Below are positions 35,513-43,434 of a DNA stretch of 64,000 nucleotides, piece by piece. Source of the DNA: Chryseobacterium oncorhynchi (GTDB taxonomy: Bacteria > Bacteroidota > Bacteroidia > Flavobacteriales > Weeksellaceae). Location of the stretch: NCBI RefSeq assembly GCF_002899895.1, contig NZ_PPEI02000002.1, positions 124,001-188,000 of the forward strand. Reading direction: 5' to 3'. Below the pieces are notes generated by a model. That model saw only the letters and a program-made list of their open reading frames with translations, was not told where the DNA came from and ran no database searches. The first letter of the stretch is position 1. The number at the start of each line of letters is the position of its first letter. The position numbers and the translations under genes were made by a program.

Positions 35513-36001
35513 ATGAAAATCAATCATCTTACTGCCGCAGAAGAAAACTTTATGAAGCTGTTTTGGAAAATGGAATCTTTCTATCTGAAGGACGTTATGG
35601 AGCAGCATCCGGAACCGAAACCACACCAAAATACGGTTTCCACATATTTGAAAATATTAGTTGAAAAGGGCTATTTATCTACGGTAAAGGAAGGACGAAT
35701 CTTTAAGTATACCGTAATTGTTCCATTTGAAGAATATAAGAAATTCTTATTGAAAGAACTTTCACACAACTTTTTTAATGATTCAGGAAAGGAAATTCTG
35801 GAGTTTTTATTCAATGAAAAATTAATATCGCAGGAAGACTTAAAAGGCTACTTTGATCTTAAAATTGAAATTAAGCCCGCAAAAATTGAGGAACCAAAGT
35901 TTGAGGTTGCTGATGAGATATTAAATCCGAAGAAAGAAAAGAAAAGTAAGATCAGCAAGGATAAGGAAAAAGATAAAAAGAAGAAGAAAAAGAAACAATA
36001 A
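35513..36001 (+). CDS. BlaI/MecI-type winged-helix regulator with a poly-lysine tail
   Basis: A 162-residue protein. Residues about 1-75 are a BlaI/MecI/CopY winged-helix domain (LTAAEENFMKLFWKMESFYLKDVMEQHPEPKPHQNTVSTYLKILVEKGYLSTVKEGRIFKYTV) and about 75-115 a dimerisation helix region. The C-terminus, about 145-162, is a low-complexity basic tail (KDKEKDKKKKKKKQ) not seen in classical BlaI. Family members are released from DNA when a membrane sensor protease cleaves them, but no BlaR1/MecR1-like M56 gene is adjacent. The ATG at 35513, directly after the PAP2-like stop, was chosen because the upstream part of the frame overlaps that gene. The target is unknown. Confidence 0.82.
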   Translation: MKINHLTAAEENFMKLFWKMESFYLKDVMEQHPEPKPHQNTVSTYLKILVEKGYLSTVKEGRIFKYTVIVPFEEYKKFLLKELSHNFFNDSGKEILEFLFNEKLISQEDLKGYFDLKIEIKPAKIEEPKFEVADEILNPKKEKKSKISKDKEKDKKKKKKKQ

Positions 36002-36035
36002 AAAAAAGCGGCTTAAAAAAGCCGCTTCATATTTT
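36001..36035. terminator. Bidirectional terminator
   Basis: Stem AAGCGGC/GCCGCTT (36006-36012 with 36021-36027), loop TTAAAAAA, flanked by A- and T-runs. It serves the convergent BlaI-type and RRM genes. Confidence 0.88.
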
Positions 36036-36398
36036 TTACCAACGATTTCCACCGCCGTTACCTCCACGGCTATTTCCACCGTATCCACCACCGTTACCTC
36101 CACGGTTGTTTCCGTAACCACCACCTCTGTTGTTGTCAAAGCTTCTTCTTGGCTTTTCTTCTCTTGGCTTAGCTTCAGATACGTTTAATGTTTTACCGTT
36201 GAATTCTTTTTGATTAAGAGCTTCAATAGCTTGCTTTCCTTCTTCATCACCCATTTCTACGAAACCGAAACCTCTAGAGCGACCAGTCTCTCTGTCTGTA
36301 ACGATTTTAGCTGATGATACATCCCCAAATTCTGCGAATAGATCGTGCAACTCATACTCTTTAGTTGCGTAATTGATGTTTGAAACAAAAATGTTCAT
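36036..36398 (-). CDS. RRM-domain RNA-binding protein with Gly/Asn/Arg-rich tail
   Basis: A 120-residue RNA-binding protein. Residues 1-80 form one RRM with both signature sequences: RNP2 as MNIFVSNINY and RNP1 as RSRGFGFVEM. The C-terminal 40 residues are Gly-, Asn- and Arg-rich (GGGYGNNRGG repeats). This matches the glycine-rich RRM proteins of cyanobacteria and bacteroidetes, small RNA chaperones that often respond to cold. It is transcribed alone, with a long AT-rich 5' region. ATG 36398 is the only sensible start. Confidence 0.95.
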   Translation of the reverse strand: MNIFVSNINYATKEYELHDLFAEFGDVSSAKIVTDRETGRSRGFGFVEMGDEEGKQAIEALNQKEFNGKTLNVSEAKPREEKPRRSFDNNRGGGYGNNRGGNGGGYGGNSRGGNGGGNRW

Positions 36399-36840
36399 TT
36401 TGAATAAATTAAAAAATTAATAAAAATTTGGTATATAAAAGAAAAACAACATAAATTAATGAACAAATATTGATTCCAAATATAAACGTATGCAAGATAC
36501 AATTAAAAATGTCAAATCAAAGCTTTTTTTTAATGTTTCTCACATTAGTTTGAATTCAAGCAACCAAAAGCAGTTAAAAACAAATTTAAATAGTTGACTA
36601 TCAAATAATTAAATAGTTGAAATTACAAAAGTTAAAGTTAGTTAATATTATAAAATTAATAGATAATTATAAGGAATAATTTCTCAACCATTACCTTTAT
36701 TAATAATGTAAACCTATAAAATCATTCATTTACAGATTACAATCGTCATAAATCTTGATATTATCTGATCAAAATGGCATTTCAAAAACATGGAATAGTA
36801 TTATATTTATAAACCAGTTGTAACCCAATCTAATTCTATC
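36399..36840. other. 442-bp AT-rich intergenic region
   Basis: It holds the 5' regions of two divergent genes (RRM and DUF6157). The only structure seen is the direct 12-mer TTAAATAGTTGA at 36586-36597 and 36609-36620, 23 bp apart, in very AT-rich sequence. No open frame or RNA fold was recognised. A long leader on the RRM gene would suit cold-shock control, but no motif shows it. Confidence 0.4.
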
Positions 36841-37254
36841 ATGAAACAACATACCACCAACTATATTAATACATTCATTGAGGTTGCCGAAGACTGCCCT
36901 GCTTTCCAGGCACTGATACCGCCGGAAAAGAAAGAAAAAACACTGGCTAATCTTCAATATGAACAAATCAGTAAACATCCTTATCAATATTCGTCAGATG
37001 ATATTATTTTTGACTGCTATTCTTTTAAAAATGATATTTCAGAGAATGAAAAACAGGAAGCAAGAGATCAGTTCTTTTCTAAAGGCCAGGCCTGCCTACG
37101 ATCCTCTCCCCTAGCCAAAAGATATGGATTTGGAATTCATCATAACCATGAAGGAAAAGTAGCCATCTTTCCTATAGAAAGTGAAGAATATCAAAAACTA
37201 CTTAATGACCCCTCTATTGCGAAAACAAAAGCAATGCGCTCCAAAAGAAAATGA
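36841..37254 (+). CDS. DUF6157-family small protein
   Basis: A 137-residue soluble protein with the conserved pattern of DUF6157: a N-terminal helix TTNYINTFIEVAEDCPAFQALIPP, then YQYSSDDIIFDCYS, a Cys in KGQACLRSSPLAKRYGFGIHHN, and a C-terminal EGKVAIFPIESEEYQKL with a basic tail. No enzymatic function is known for this group and no catalytic residue can be chosen. It has no signal peptide. It is followed by the thioesterase after a 97-bp gap, which contains a strong promoter of its own, so the two are probably independently expressed. Confidence 0.8.
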   Translation: MKQHTTNYINTFIEVAEDCPAFQALIPPEKKEKTLANLQYEQISKHPYQYSSDDIIFDCYSFKNDISENEKQEARDQFFSKGQACLRSSPLAKRYGFGIHHNHEGKVAIFPIESEEYQKLLNDPSIAKTKAMRSKRK

Positions 37255-37298
37255 TTGAGAAAATGAATAATTCTTTTCAGATCAATGAATACCTATCT

Positions 37299-37330
37299 TT
37301 TGAAAACTCCAGCTTTTAACACTAAATTTG
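37299..37330 (+). promoter_or_regulatory. Promoter of the thioesterase/HMA-AraC pair
   Basis: TTTG (37299-37302), 20-nt spacer, TAAATTTG (37323-37330), 21 nt before the thioesterase ATG: a close match to the Bacteroidota primary sigma consensus. Confidence 0.7.
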
Positions 37331-37351
37331 TACTGCAAATTATTTAAGAAT

Positions 37352-37747
37352 ATGAACTATCATACTAGAAAATGGGTTAAACCCGAAGATTTAAATCCTA
37401 ATCACTCTCTTTTCGGAGGAAGACTACTACAATGGATTGATGAAGAGGCTGCATTATATGCTATTATTCAATTAGAAAACACTAAGGTTGTCACCAAGTT
37501 TATTTCGGAGATCAATTTCGTAAGCTCAGCAAAACAGGGTGACATTATAGAAATAGGAATTGAAGCATCTCATTTCGGTTCTTCTTCTATTACTTTAAAA
37601 TGTAATGTTCGAAACAAAATGACCCATCAAACTATTATTACTGTTGATAAAATTGTAATGGTTAATCTGGACAGCGATGGAAATCCGGCTCCTCATGGTA
37701 AAACTCAAATTGAATTTGTAAAAGACAGATTAAATAGCGGCCAATGA
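37352..37747 (+). CDS. Acyl-CoA thioesterase, hotdog fold
   Basis: A 131-residue hotdog-fold protein of the acyl-CoA thioesterase type (YciA/4HBT-like). The family feature is the N-terminal PNHSLFGGRLLQWIDEEAALYAI, where the Asn-His...Gly-Gly helix and Asp-Glu contribute the site, and the KFISEINFVSSAKQGDIIEIGIEASHFGSSSITLKCNVRNK strands. It hydrolyses acyl-CoA to free acid and CoA in the cytoplasm. Its stop overlaps the start of the HMA-AraC regulator by 4 bp (ATGA), so the regulator is translationally coupled to it. The ATG at 37352 was preferred to a TTG inside the promoter box. Confidence 0.9.
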   Translation: MNYHTRKWVKPEDLNPNHSLFGGRLLQWIDEEAALYAIIQLENTKVVTKFISEINFVSSAKQGDIIEIGIEASHFGSSSITLKCNVRNKMTHQTIITVDKIVMVNLDSDGNPAPHGKTQIEFVKDRLNSGQ

Positions 37748-38304
37748 AAATTTTCGTAAAGAACATGGTCTGTAGCAGGTGTATTGCTGCCGTGGAGACG
37801 ATCTTCAATAATGCTGATGTAAAAACCAGTTCCATTATCCTGGGAGAAGTTGAAACAGAAGCAGAAGTTCCTGTCAATACCATGCAATCCATTGAAGAAA
37901 AACTCTTGGAAACCGGTTTTGAGAGAATTATGGATTCTGCACATCAATTGGTTGAAAAGATCAAAAACTTAATCATTGTAAAAGTCCGCGAACTGGATAT
38001 TGATGAAGATTTTCTGCTTTCCGAATTTTTAAGCTCAAAACTTCATAAAGACTATAGTTCCCTTTCAAAAACATTCTCGCAGAACGAGAATATTACTCTG
38101 GAACAGTTTTTTATCCTTCAAAAAATAGAAAAAGTAAAGGAACTGCTTTTATATAATGAATTTAACCTCACTGAAATTGCAGGAAAATTAGGTTACAAGA
38201 GTGTGCAGCATCTTTCTTCTCAATTTCGGAATGTTACAGGTTTCACTCCTACTGAATTCAAAAAGCTAAAGGACCACCACAGAAAACCACTAGACAATCT
38301 TTAA
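37744..38304 (+). CDS. HMA-AraC fusion: putative copper-responsive regulator
   Basis: A 186-residue two-domain protein. Residues 1-65 look like a heavy-metal-associated (HMA) fold with M-V-C-S-R-C at residues 8-13, the same Met-x-Cys-x-x-Cys metal motif that begins CopA-type HMA domains. Residues about 100-183 are an AraC HTH: LTEIAGKLGYKSVQHLSSQFRNVTGFTPTEFKKL, preceded by LSKTFSQNENITLEQFFILQKIEKVKELL. It resembles a family common in Bacteroidota next to copper pumps but little characterised. It lies 191 bp before the copper ATPase on the same strand, so copper control of that gene is a natural hypothesis, not shown here. Confidence 0.85.
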   Translation: MKIFVKNMVCSRCIAAVETIFNNADVKTSSIILGEVETEAEVPVNTMQSIEEKLLETGFERIMDSAHQLVEKIKNLIIVKVRELDIDEDFLLSEFLSSKLHKDYSSLSKTFSQNENITLEQFFILQKIEKVKELLLYNEFNLTEIAGKLGYKSVQHLSSQFRNVTGFTPTEFKKLKDHHRKPLDNL

Positions 38305-38310
38305 GGTGCA

Positions 38311-38376
38311 AGAGTCGGAGCGTGGGAGAATTTTAATATTGTAAAAAAATACAACACTCTCCCACTCTAACACTCT
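38311..38376. repeat. Quasi-octamer (ACTCTAAC-type) hairpin repeat
   Basis: Arm 38311-38329 (AGAGTCGGAGCGTGGGAGA) can pair with 38358-38376 at 15 of 19 positions. The right arm is built of 8-nt units: AACACTCT, CCCACTCT, AACACTCT, then AATAACCT and ACCACTTCC run on towards 38410. It sits between the HMA-AraC gene and the copper ATPase. It may be a dispersed intergenic repeat or a weak terminator. Confidence 0.65.
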
Positions 38377-38434
38377 AATAACCTACCACTTCCAATACCT
38401 TAGCACCCTCAAGCCAAATTCTATAACTATTATC

Positions 38435-38491
38435 CTTAAATTTATAACAACCTTAGCTTTCCATTTTGGAAATTTGTAATATAAATTTAAG
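38435..38491. promoter_or_regulatory. 12-bp perfect inverted repeat before copA
   Basis: CTTAAATTTATA at 38435-38446 is exactly complementary to TATAAATTTAAG at 38480-38491, centres 45 bp apart, the right arm ending 4 nt before the CopA ATG. Between them lies GAAATTTG (38469-38476), near the -7 consensus. Function (operator or mRNA hairpin over the start) is inferred. Confidence 0.4.
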
Positions 38492-38495
38492 AATC

Positions 38496-41345
38496 ATGGA
38501 ACAACAGTATAAAATTCTCGGAATGACCTGTTCCGGTTGCCAGAAAAAGATATCTAATCAACTGAACGGTATAGACGGAGTAAAGGCTGATGTAAATCTG
38601 GAAAATAATACCGCAACAATTACTTCTGACCACCAAGTTGGACTTTCAGTTTTAAACGATGCATTGGCAGAAATAGGAAAATACAGACTTGAAGACCCCA
38701 ACAATCCTGAAAAAGCGTTTGTAAAACCTCAGGATCGTGTCTCTCCATCCTCAGTATATTATTGTCCAATGGAATGCGAGGGAGACAAAGTATACTTCAA
38801 GCAGGGTGAAAGATGTCCGGATTGCAATATGTACTTAGTTCCTATTGAAGAGAAGCTAGCTAAGGACCCTAACCACAAACCCACTTATTCATCCACCCAT
38901 CTTCCTGAAAACTTCAAAAGCAGTGTTGGAAAATACTATTGTCCGATGTTTTGTGAAGGAGATAAGATATATGATGAAAAAGGAGATTGTCCGGTATGCC
39001 ATATGCATTTAGAAGAAATCACGGATAATCTTGCAAAAAGTGCAGGCGAACAACATCAACACTCACATTCACATAGCCACAGCCATCATCATGAAGCCCC
39101 TAAAGTTACAGATGAAATGGCCGGAAAATACTATTGTCCGATGTATTGTGAGGGAGACAAAACTTATGACTCCAATGTAGGATGTCCTGTGTGTGGGATG
39201 GATCTTGTAAAATATCCTGAAAAGAAAACAGCAAAGTACACCTGTCCGATGCATCCTGAGATTATCCGTGATGAACCCGGAGACTGCCCTATTTGCGGAA
39301 TGGACCTTGTAAGAATGCCCGATAACGAAGACGATGAAGAAGATGAAACCTATAATATTCTAAAAAGAAAATTCATCACCTCACTGGCGTTTACAATTCC
39401 TGTTTTCATTCTTTCAATGGGCGGAATGTTTATTAATTTTCCTTTTTCTCATCAGATTCAGGGATATATTGAACTTGCTTTAACACTTCCTGTCATGTTC
39501 TATTCAGGCTGGTTTCTGCTGAAAAGAGGCTGGGTGTCATTTAAAACATGGAACCTTAACATGTTTAGTCTTATCGCACTGGGCGTGGCAGCAGCATTTA
39601 TTTTCAGTATTGCAGCATTGGCTTTTCCTGATATTATCCCCCATGAAATCAGAGGACATAATCATGAAATTCCATTATATTTTGAAGCGGTCTGTGTCAT
39701 CCTTACCCTTGTTATTTTAGGACAATTAATGGAAGCCGCAGCTCATAAAAAGACAGGAAATGCGATCAAGGAATTAATGAATCTATCACCAGATGAAGCC
39801 AACCTCATTGTAAATGGAGAAGAAAAAAGAGTTCTACTTTCTCAGGTAAAAATCGGAGATCTATTAAAGGTTAAACCGGGTGAAAAAATTCCTGTTGACG
39901 GGAAAATTACAGAGGGAAATTCTATTGTGGATGAAAGCATGATTACGGGAGAACCCATTCCTGTTGAAAAAGGTATAGACGACAAGGTTTCTTCAGGAAC
40001 TATTAATGGAAATCAGGTTTTCATTATGAAAGCTGAAAAGGTAGGTGATGAAACTCTCCTTTCGCAGATCATTAAAATGGTTAATGAAGCAAGCCGTAGC
40101 AGGGCTCCTATCCAAAAACTTACAGATAAAGTTTCAAAAGTATTCGTCCCTGTGGTAATCCTTATTGCGGCACTTACCTTTGTATCATGGCAGTTTTTCG
40201 GTCCGGAGGGGAAAAGAAGCTTATTCGCTTTTGTGAATGCAGTGGCTGTTTTAATTGTAGCCTGTCCCTGTGCTCTAGGTTTAGCCACTCCAATGTCCTT
40301 AATGGTAGGAATCGGAAAAGGCGCCAAAAATGGTATTCTGATTAAAAATGCAGAAGCTCTTGAACAAATGAACAAGGTCAATGTTTTAATTACTGATAAA
40401 ACAGGAACATTAACGGAAGGAAAACCTTCTGTAGAATATATTGAAACTGTCAATAATGAGGACAAGAAACAGCTTTTAAAACTTGCATTTTCCTTAAATC
40501 AAAATTCTGAACATCCACTTTCCAGTGCTGTAATCAAAAGAGCAAAGGAAGAGAATATCTCAGCAGAGAAAGTAGATCAGTTTGAAAATGTTTCAGGTAA
40601 AGGAATAAAAGGAAATATCAATGGTAAAACAGCTTACCTTGGGAATGAAAACTTATTAACCTCACACCAGATTCAAATTCCAAATGGATTGAAACAAAAA
40701 GCAATTGAAGTAAAGTCAAAAGCACATACCATTTCCTATATTGCACAAGATCAACAGGTTTTAGGATTCATCAGCTTTACGGATAAAATTAAAGCCAGCT
40801 CCAAAAAGGCTGTAGAACGATTAATGAGTGAAGGAGTTGACATTATTATGATGACCGGAGACAATGAGCATACCGCAAAAGCGGTTGCCACAGAACTTGG
40901 AATCAAGCACTTTAAAGCCAACTGTCTTCCGGAAGACAAATTAAATGAAGTAAAAAAACTACAGCAACAAGGAAAAGTGGTAGCTATGACCGGTGACGGA
41001 ATCAATGACTCCCCTGCTCTTGCCCAGTCAGATATAGGAATTGCAATGGGAACCGGTACTGACGTTGCTATAGAAAGCGCCGAGATCACTTTATTAAAAG
41101 GAGACATTCTGGGAGTCGCAAAAGCAAAACTCTTAAGTGAAAAACTTCTTAAAAACATCAAAGAAAACTTGTTCTTCGCCTTTATCTATAACGTATTAGG
41201 AATTCCCGTAGCAGCAGGATTACTATATCCATTCTTCGGAATTCTATTGTCTCCGATGATTGCAGCTGCAGCCATGAGTGTAAGCTCATTATCTGTGATA
41301 CTGAATTCACTAAGATTAAATTCAGTAGATCTGGATATAAAATAG
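38496..41345 (+). CDS. copA: Copper-translocating P1B-type ATPase with HMA and four Cys-rich metal-binding modules
   Basis: A 949-residue P1B-ATPase. Residues 1-66 are an HMA domain with GMTCSGC. Four tandem Cys-rich heavy-metal-binding modules follow, each C-P-M-x(n)-C-P-x-C-x-M-x-L, at about 88-117, 146-175, 210-239 and 247-274; a His-rich linker ([14 protein letters not shown], about 188-201) separates the second and third. The pump has the intramembrane VACPCALG, phosphorylation motif DKTGT near residue 634, SEHP, TGDGIND, and a C-terminal [15 protein letters not shown] typical of Cu+ pumps. It exports Cu+ or Ag+ to the periplasm. It follows the HMA-AraC gene and ends at a strong terminator. 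Confidence 0.96.
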   Translation: MEQQYKILGMTCSGCQKKISNQLNGIDGVKADVNLENNTATITSDHQVGLSVLNDALAEIGKYRLEDPNNPEKAFVKPQDRVSPSSVYYCPMECEGDKVYFKQGERCPDCNMYLVPIEEKLAKDPNHKPTYSSTHLPENFKSSVGKYYCPMFCEGDKIYDEKGDCPVCHMHLEEITDNLAKSAGEQHQHSHSHSHSHHHEAPKVTDEMAGKYYCPMYCEGDKTYDSNVGCPVCGMDLVKYPEKKTAKYTCPMHPEIIRDEPGDCPICGMDLVRMPDNEDDEEDETYNILKRKFITSLAFTIPVFILSMGGMFINFPFSHQIQGYIELALTLPVMFYSGWFLLKRGWVSFKTWNLNMFSLIALGVAAAFIFSIAALAFPDIIPHEIRGHNHEIPLYFEAVCVILTLVILGQLMEAAAHKKTGNAIKELMNLSPDEANLIVNGEEKRVLLSQVKIGDLLKVKPGEKIPVDGKITEGNSIVDESMITGEPIPVEKGIDDKVSSGTINGNQVFIMKAEKVGDETLLSQIIKMVNEASRSRAPIQKLTDKVSKVFVPVVILIAALTFVSWQFFGPEGKRSLFAFVNAVAVLIVACPCALGLATPMSLMVGIGKGAKNGILIKNAEALEQMNKVNVLITDKTGTLTEGKPSVEYIETVNNEDKKQLLKLAFSLNQNSEHPLSSAVIKRAKEENISAEKVDQFENVSGKGIKGNINGKTAYLGNENLLTSHQIQIPNGLKQKAIEVKSKAHTISYIAQDQQVLGFISFTDKIKASSKKAVERLMSEGVDIIMMTGDNEHTAKAVATELGIKHFKANCLPEDKLNEVKKLQQQGKVVAMTGDGINDSPALAQSDIGIAMGTGTDVAIESAEITLLKGDILGVAKAKLLSEKLLKNIKENLFFAFIYNVLGIPVAAGLLYPFFGILLSPMIAAAAMSVSSLSVILNSLRLNSVDLDIK

Positions 41346-41365
41346 CATTTTAAAATTTCAATAAT

Positions 41366-41405
41366 AAAGAACCCATTTCATCAGAGTTATGAAATGGGTT
41401 CTTTT
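41366..41405 (+). terminator. Strong terminator after copA
   Basis: A perfect 15-bp stem (41366-41380 with 41390-41404), loop of 9 nt, continued by a T-run. Confidence 0.93.
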
Positions 41406-41781
41406 TATAACTATTAAAAGAAGTTTTAAAACCATTGATTTTTCTCTCTGTCAGAACTTTGTAAGAGACTTTCTGAAAAACAATTTCCTTTCAAAAAAAT
41501 AGTTAAAAATTATTTCAAATTAATTAATTCTCCAACCTATGAAGAATTCTAAAACACGAACATAAATAGAGAAAACCTATCGTTTTGACAATTATAAATG
41601 TTAAGATTTAAAGAAAACAGAATTATTAGTTAACTATCAAAGAATTAACAAAAATACCCTTTAAAATAAAGTTCTTAAAATATCCTTAAAATAACAAAAC
41701 ACAACAATCAATGGCATATAATTTGTTAACATTCAAGCGTTATTTTTAACGATTTTTAACAATTTAATCTCCATTACCCTT
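41406..41781. other. 376-bp very AT-rich leader region of the deacetylase gene
   Basis: After the copA terminator no open frame is seen. At 41712-41727 is TGGCATATAATTTGTT, which both approximates a -24/-12 sigma-54 element (TGGCA...TTG, but GT instead of GC at -12) and contains TATAATTTG, close to a TAnnTTTG box. A short AT-rich stretch with GTTAACTATCAAAG lies at 41629-41642. Confidence 0.4.
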
Positions 41782-42642
41782 ATGAGAAAAATTTTTGCGG
41801 GAAAGTCAAGAAATAGGACTTTTCTCGGGATGTTTGCATTGGTGAGTGCAACTACTGTTCTAGTAAACAGCTGTAATTTTAAGAATGAAGTGAATGACTC
41901 TGTCAGCTCACAGGAACATCCTACCGCAGAACCCGTCACCCAGATGGATGAGGAAAGTGTAGATCCGGATAAAAGAGTAATCTATCTTACCTTTGATGAC
42001 GGCCCCAACCAGGGTACAGAAAATCTTTTAAAAATCCTTGACAAAAGAAATGTTTGTGCAACCGCTTTTTTAGTAGGAAAACATGCATACGGAAGTACAA
42101 GGCAAAAGAAAGATTTTGAACTTTTGAAGCAAAATCCACTGATTGAGTTAGCCAATCATAGCTTTACGCATGCTCATAACAAATACACTGATTTTTACAG
42201 AAGTGCAGAAAGTGTTGTCCATGATTTTGATATCGCTAAAGACAGTCTAAAGCTTCATGATAAAATAGCAAGAACTCCCGGCAGAAATATCTGGAGGCTA
42301 AACAATATTAATGTAACTGATATTAAAAGCTCCACTGCAGCCGCAGACGGCCTTAAAAAAGCAGGATACAAAGTAATTGGTTGGGATCTTGAATGGAGAC
42401 CATCTCAAAAAATGACATTGAAAGGAAGTCATGAAGCCATGTTGAAAAAAGTAGACAGCATCTTCTTGAACGATCTTGAAAAAACATCAAGACACCTTGT
42501 ATTTTTAACTCATGACCAATATCTTAGAGATACAGATTCTATTAACGAACTGGATCTGTTTATTGAAAAACTACAGAAAAGCAACCGATTTGTTTTCAGA
42601 AAAATTTCTCAATATCCTAAGATAAATGAAGTCTTGAATTAA
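41782..42642 (+). CDS. Polysaccharide deacetylase (NodB-like) lipoprotein
   Basis: A 286-residue exported protein with an N-terminal hydrophobic segment and a probable lipidation cysteine in VNSCNFKNE (residue about 31). The NodB homology region carries motif 1 YLTFDDGPN (catalytic Asp and metal Asp), motif 2 ANHSFTHAH (H-x-x-x-H metal ligands), and motif 3 ARTPGRNIWR; a late LVFLTHDQ contributes the catalytic-type His. It most likely removes N-acetyl groups from peptidoglycan or a polysaccharide at the periplasmic face. It is 76 bp before yggS, which has its own promoter-like element. Confidence 0.9.
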   Translation: MRKIFAGKSRNRTFLGMFALVSATTVLVNSCNFKNEVNDSVSSQEHPTAEPVTQMDEESVDPDKRVIYLTFDDGPNQGTENLLKILDKRNVCATAFLVGKHAYGSTRQKKDFELLKQNPLIELANHSFTHAHNKYTDFYRSAESVVHDFDIAKDSLKLHDKIARTPGRNIWRLNNINVTDIKSSTAAADGLKKAGYKVIGWDLEWRPSQKMTLKGSHEAMLKKVDSIFLNDLEKTSRHLVFLTHDQYLRDTDSINELDLFIEKLQKSNRFVFRKISQYPKINEVLN

Positions 42643-42718
42643 TCTACTTTATAAAAATACAATGTAAAATGTATTGTTAACTGGGAAACTCTCAGGTAAA
42701 TTTCGGAAATTTGCATTT

Positions 42719-43378
42719 ATGAGTATTAAGGAAAATTATCAAGCTATAAAGGATCAGCTTACGTCAGATGTTCAACTGGTTGCGGTTTCAAAAACGCATC
42801 CGGTTTCTTCTATACAGGAAGTCTATGATCTGGGTCAAAGAGTTTTTGGAGAAAATAAGGTTCAGGAATTGATGGAAAAACATCCTCTCCTTCCTAAAGA
42901 CATCCAATGGCACCTGATCGGGCATTTACAAACCAATAAAGTGAAGTATATAGCTCCATTCATAGATACCATACAAAGTGTAGATTCTCAAAAATTATTA
43001 GCTGAAATCAACAAGGAGTCAGGAAAAAATGAAAGAACAATTAAAGTTCTGCTTCAGGTAAAGATAGCAGCAGAAGAAAGTAAATTCGGACTTGAAATAT
43101 CAGAAGCTAAAGATCTATTCCAACAGTATATTGATGGAGGTTTTCCTCACATTGAGATTACAGGCCTGATGGGAATGGCTACTTTTACGGATGATGAGCA
43201 GCAGGTCAGAAACGAATTTTTAACTTTAAAAGGTCTTTTTGATGAATTAAATCAACTAAAACGATTAAAAACCTTATCAATGGGAATGAGTGACGATTTC
43301 CCTGTAGCCATTGAATGTGGAGCCAATTCTGTAAGGGTTGGATCCGCCATTTTTGGGAGAAGAGACTATTCCAAATAG
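42719..43378 (+). CDS. yggS: YggS-family PLP-binding protein
   Basis: A 219-residue fold-type III PLP protein (PLPBP/YggS), which buffers PLP and keeps vitamin B6 and amino-acid pools in balance and has no known enzyme activity. The PLP lysine is in LVAVSKTHPV (residue about 23), and the pattern continues with VFGENKVQELMEKHPLL, WHLIGHLQTNK, IQSVDSQKL, GLMGMAT and the phosphate-binding end SMGMSDDFPVAIECGANSVRVGSAIFG. Length is normal. GGAAATTTG, a variant -7 box, lies 5 nt before the chosen ATG at 42719. Confidence 0.95.
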   Translation: MSIKENYQAIKDQLTSDVQLVAVSKTHPVSSIQEVYDLGQRVFGENKVQELMEKHPLLPKDIQWHLIGHLQTNKVKYIAPFIDTIQSVDSQKLLAEINKESGKNERTIKVLLQVKIAAEESKFGLEISEAKDLFQQYIDGGFPHIEITGLMGMATFTDDEQQVRNEFLTLKGLFDELNQLKRLKTLSMGMSDDFPVAIECGANSVRVGSAIFGRRDYSK

Positions 43379-43395
43379 AATTTTTAGGTATGGTT

Positions 43396-43429
43396 TTTGC
43401 TAATAATTGAAACAAAAAATTTAAATTTG
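43396..43429 (+). promoter_or_regulatory. Promoter of the sigma-54 activator gene
   Basis: TTTG (43396-43399), 22-nt spacer, then TAAATTTG (43422-43429). Only 5 nt remain before the ATG at 43435, so the transcript would be leaderless or nearly so. Confidence 0.6.
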
Positions 43430-43434
43430 CAACT

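Noticed and set aside
36594-41648. Similarity of GTTGACTATCAAATAATTAA (36594-36613) to GTTAACTATCAAAGAATTAA (41629-41648)
   Set aside because: 18 of 20 matches in very AT-rich intergenic DNA; by rough estimate such pairs are expected by chance within 64 kb, and the settings of the two genes differ.
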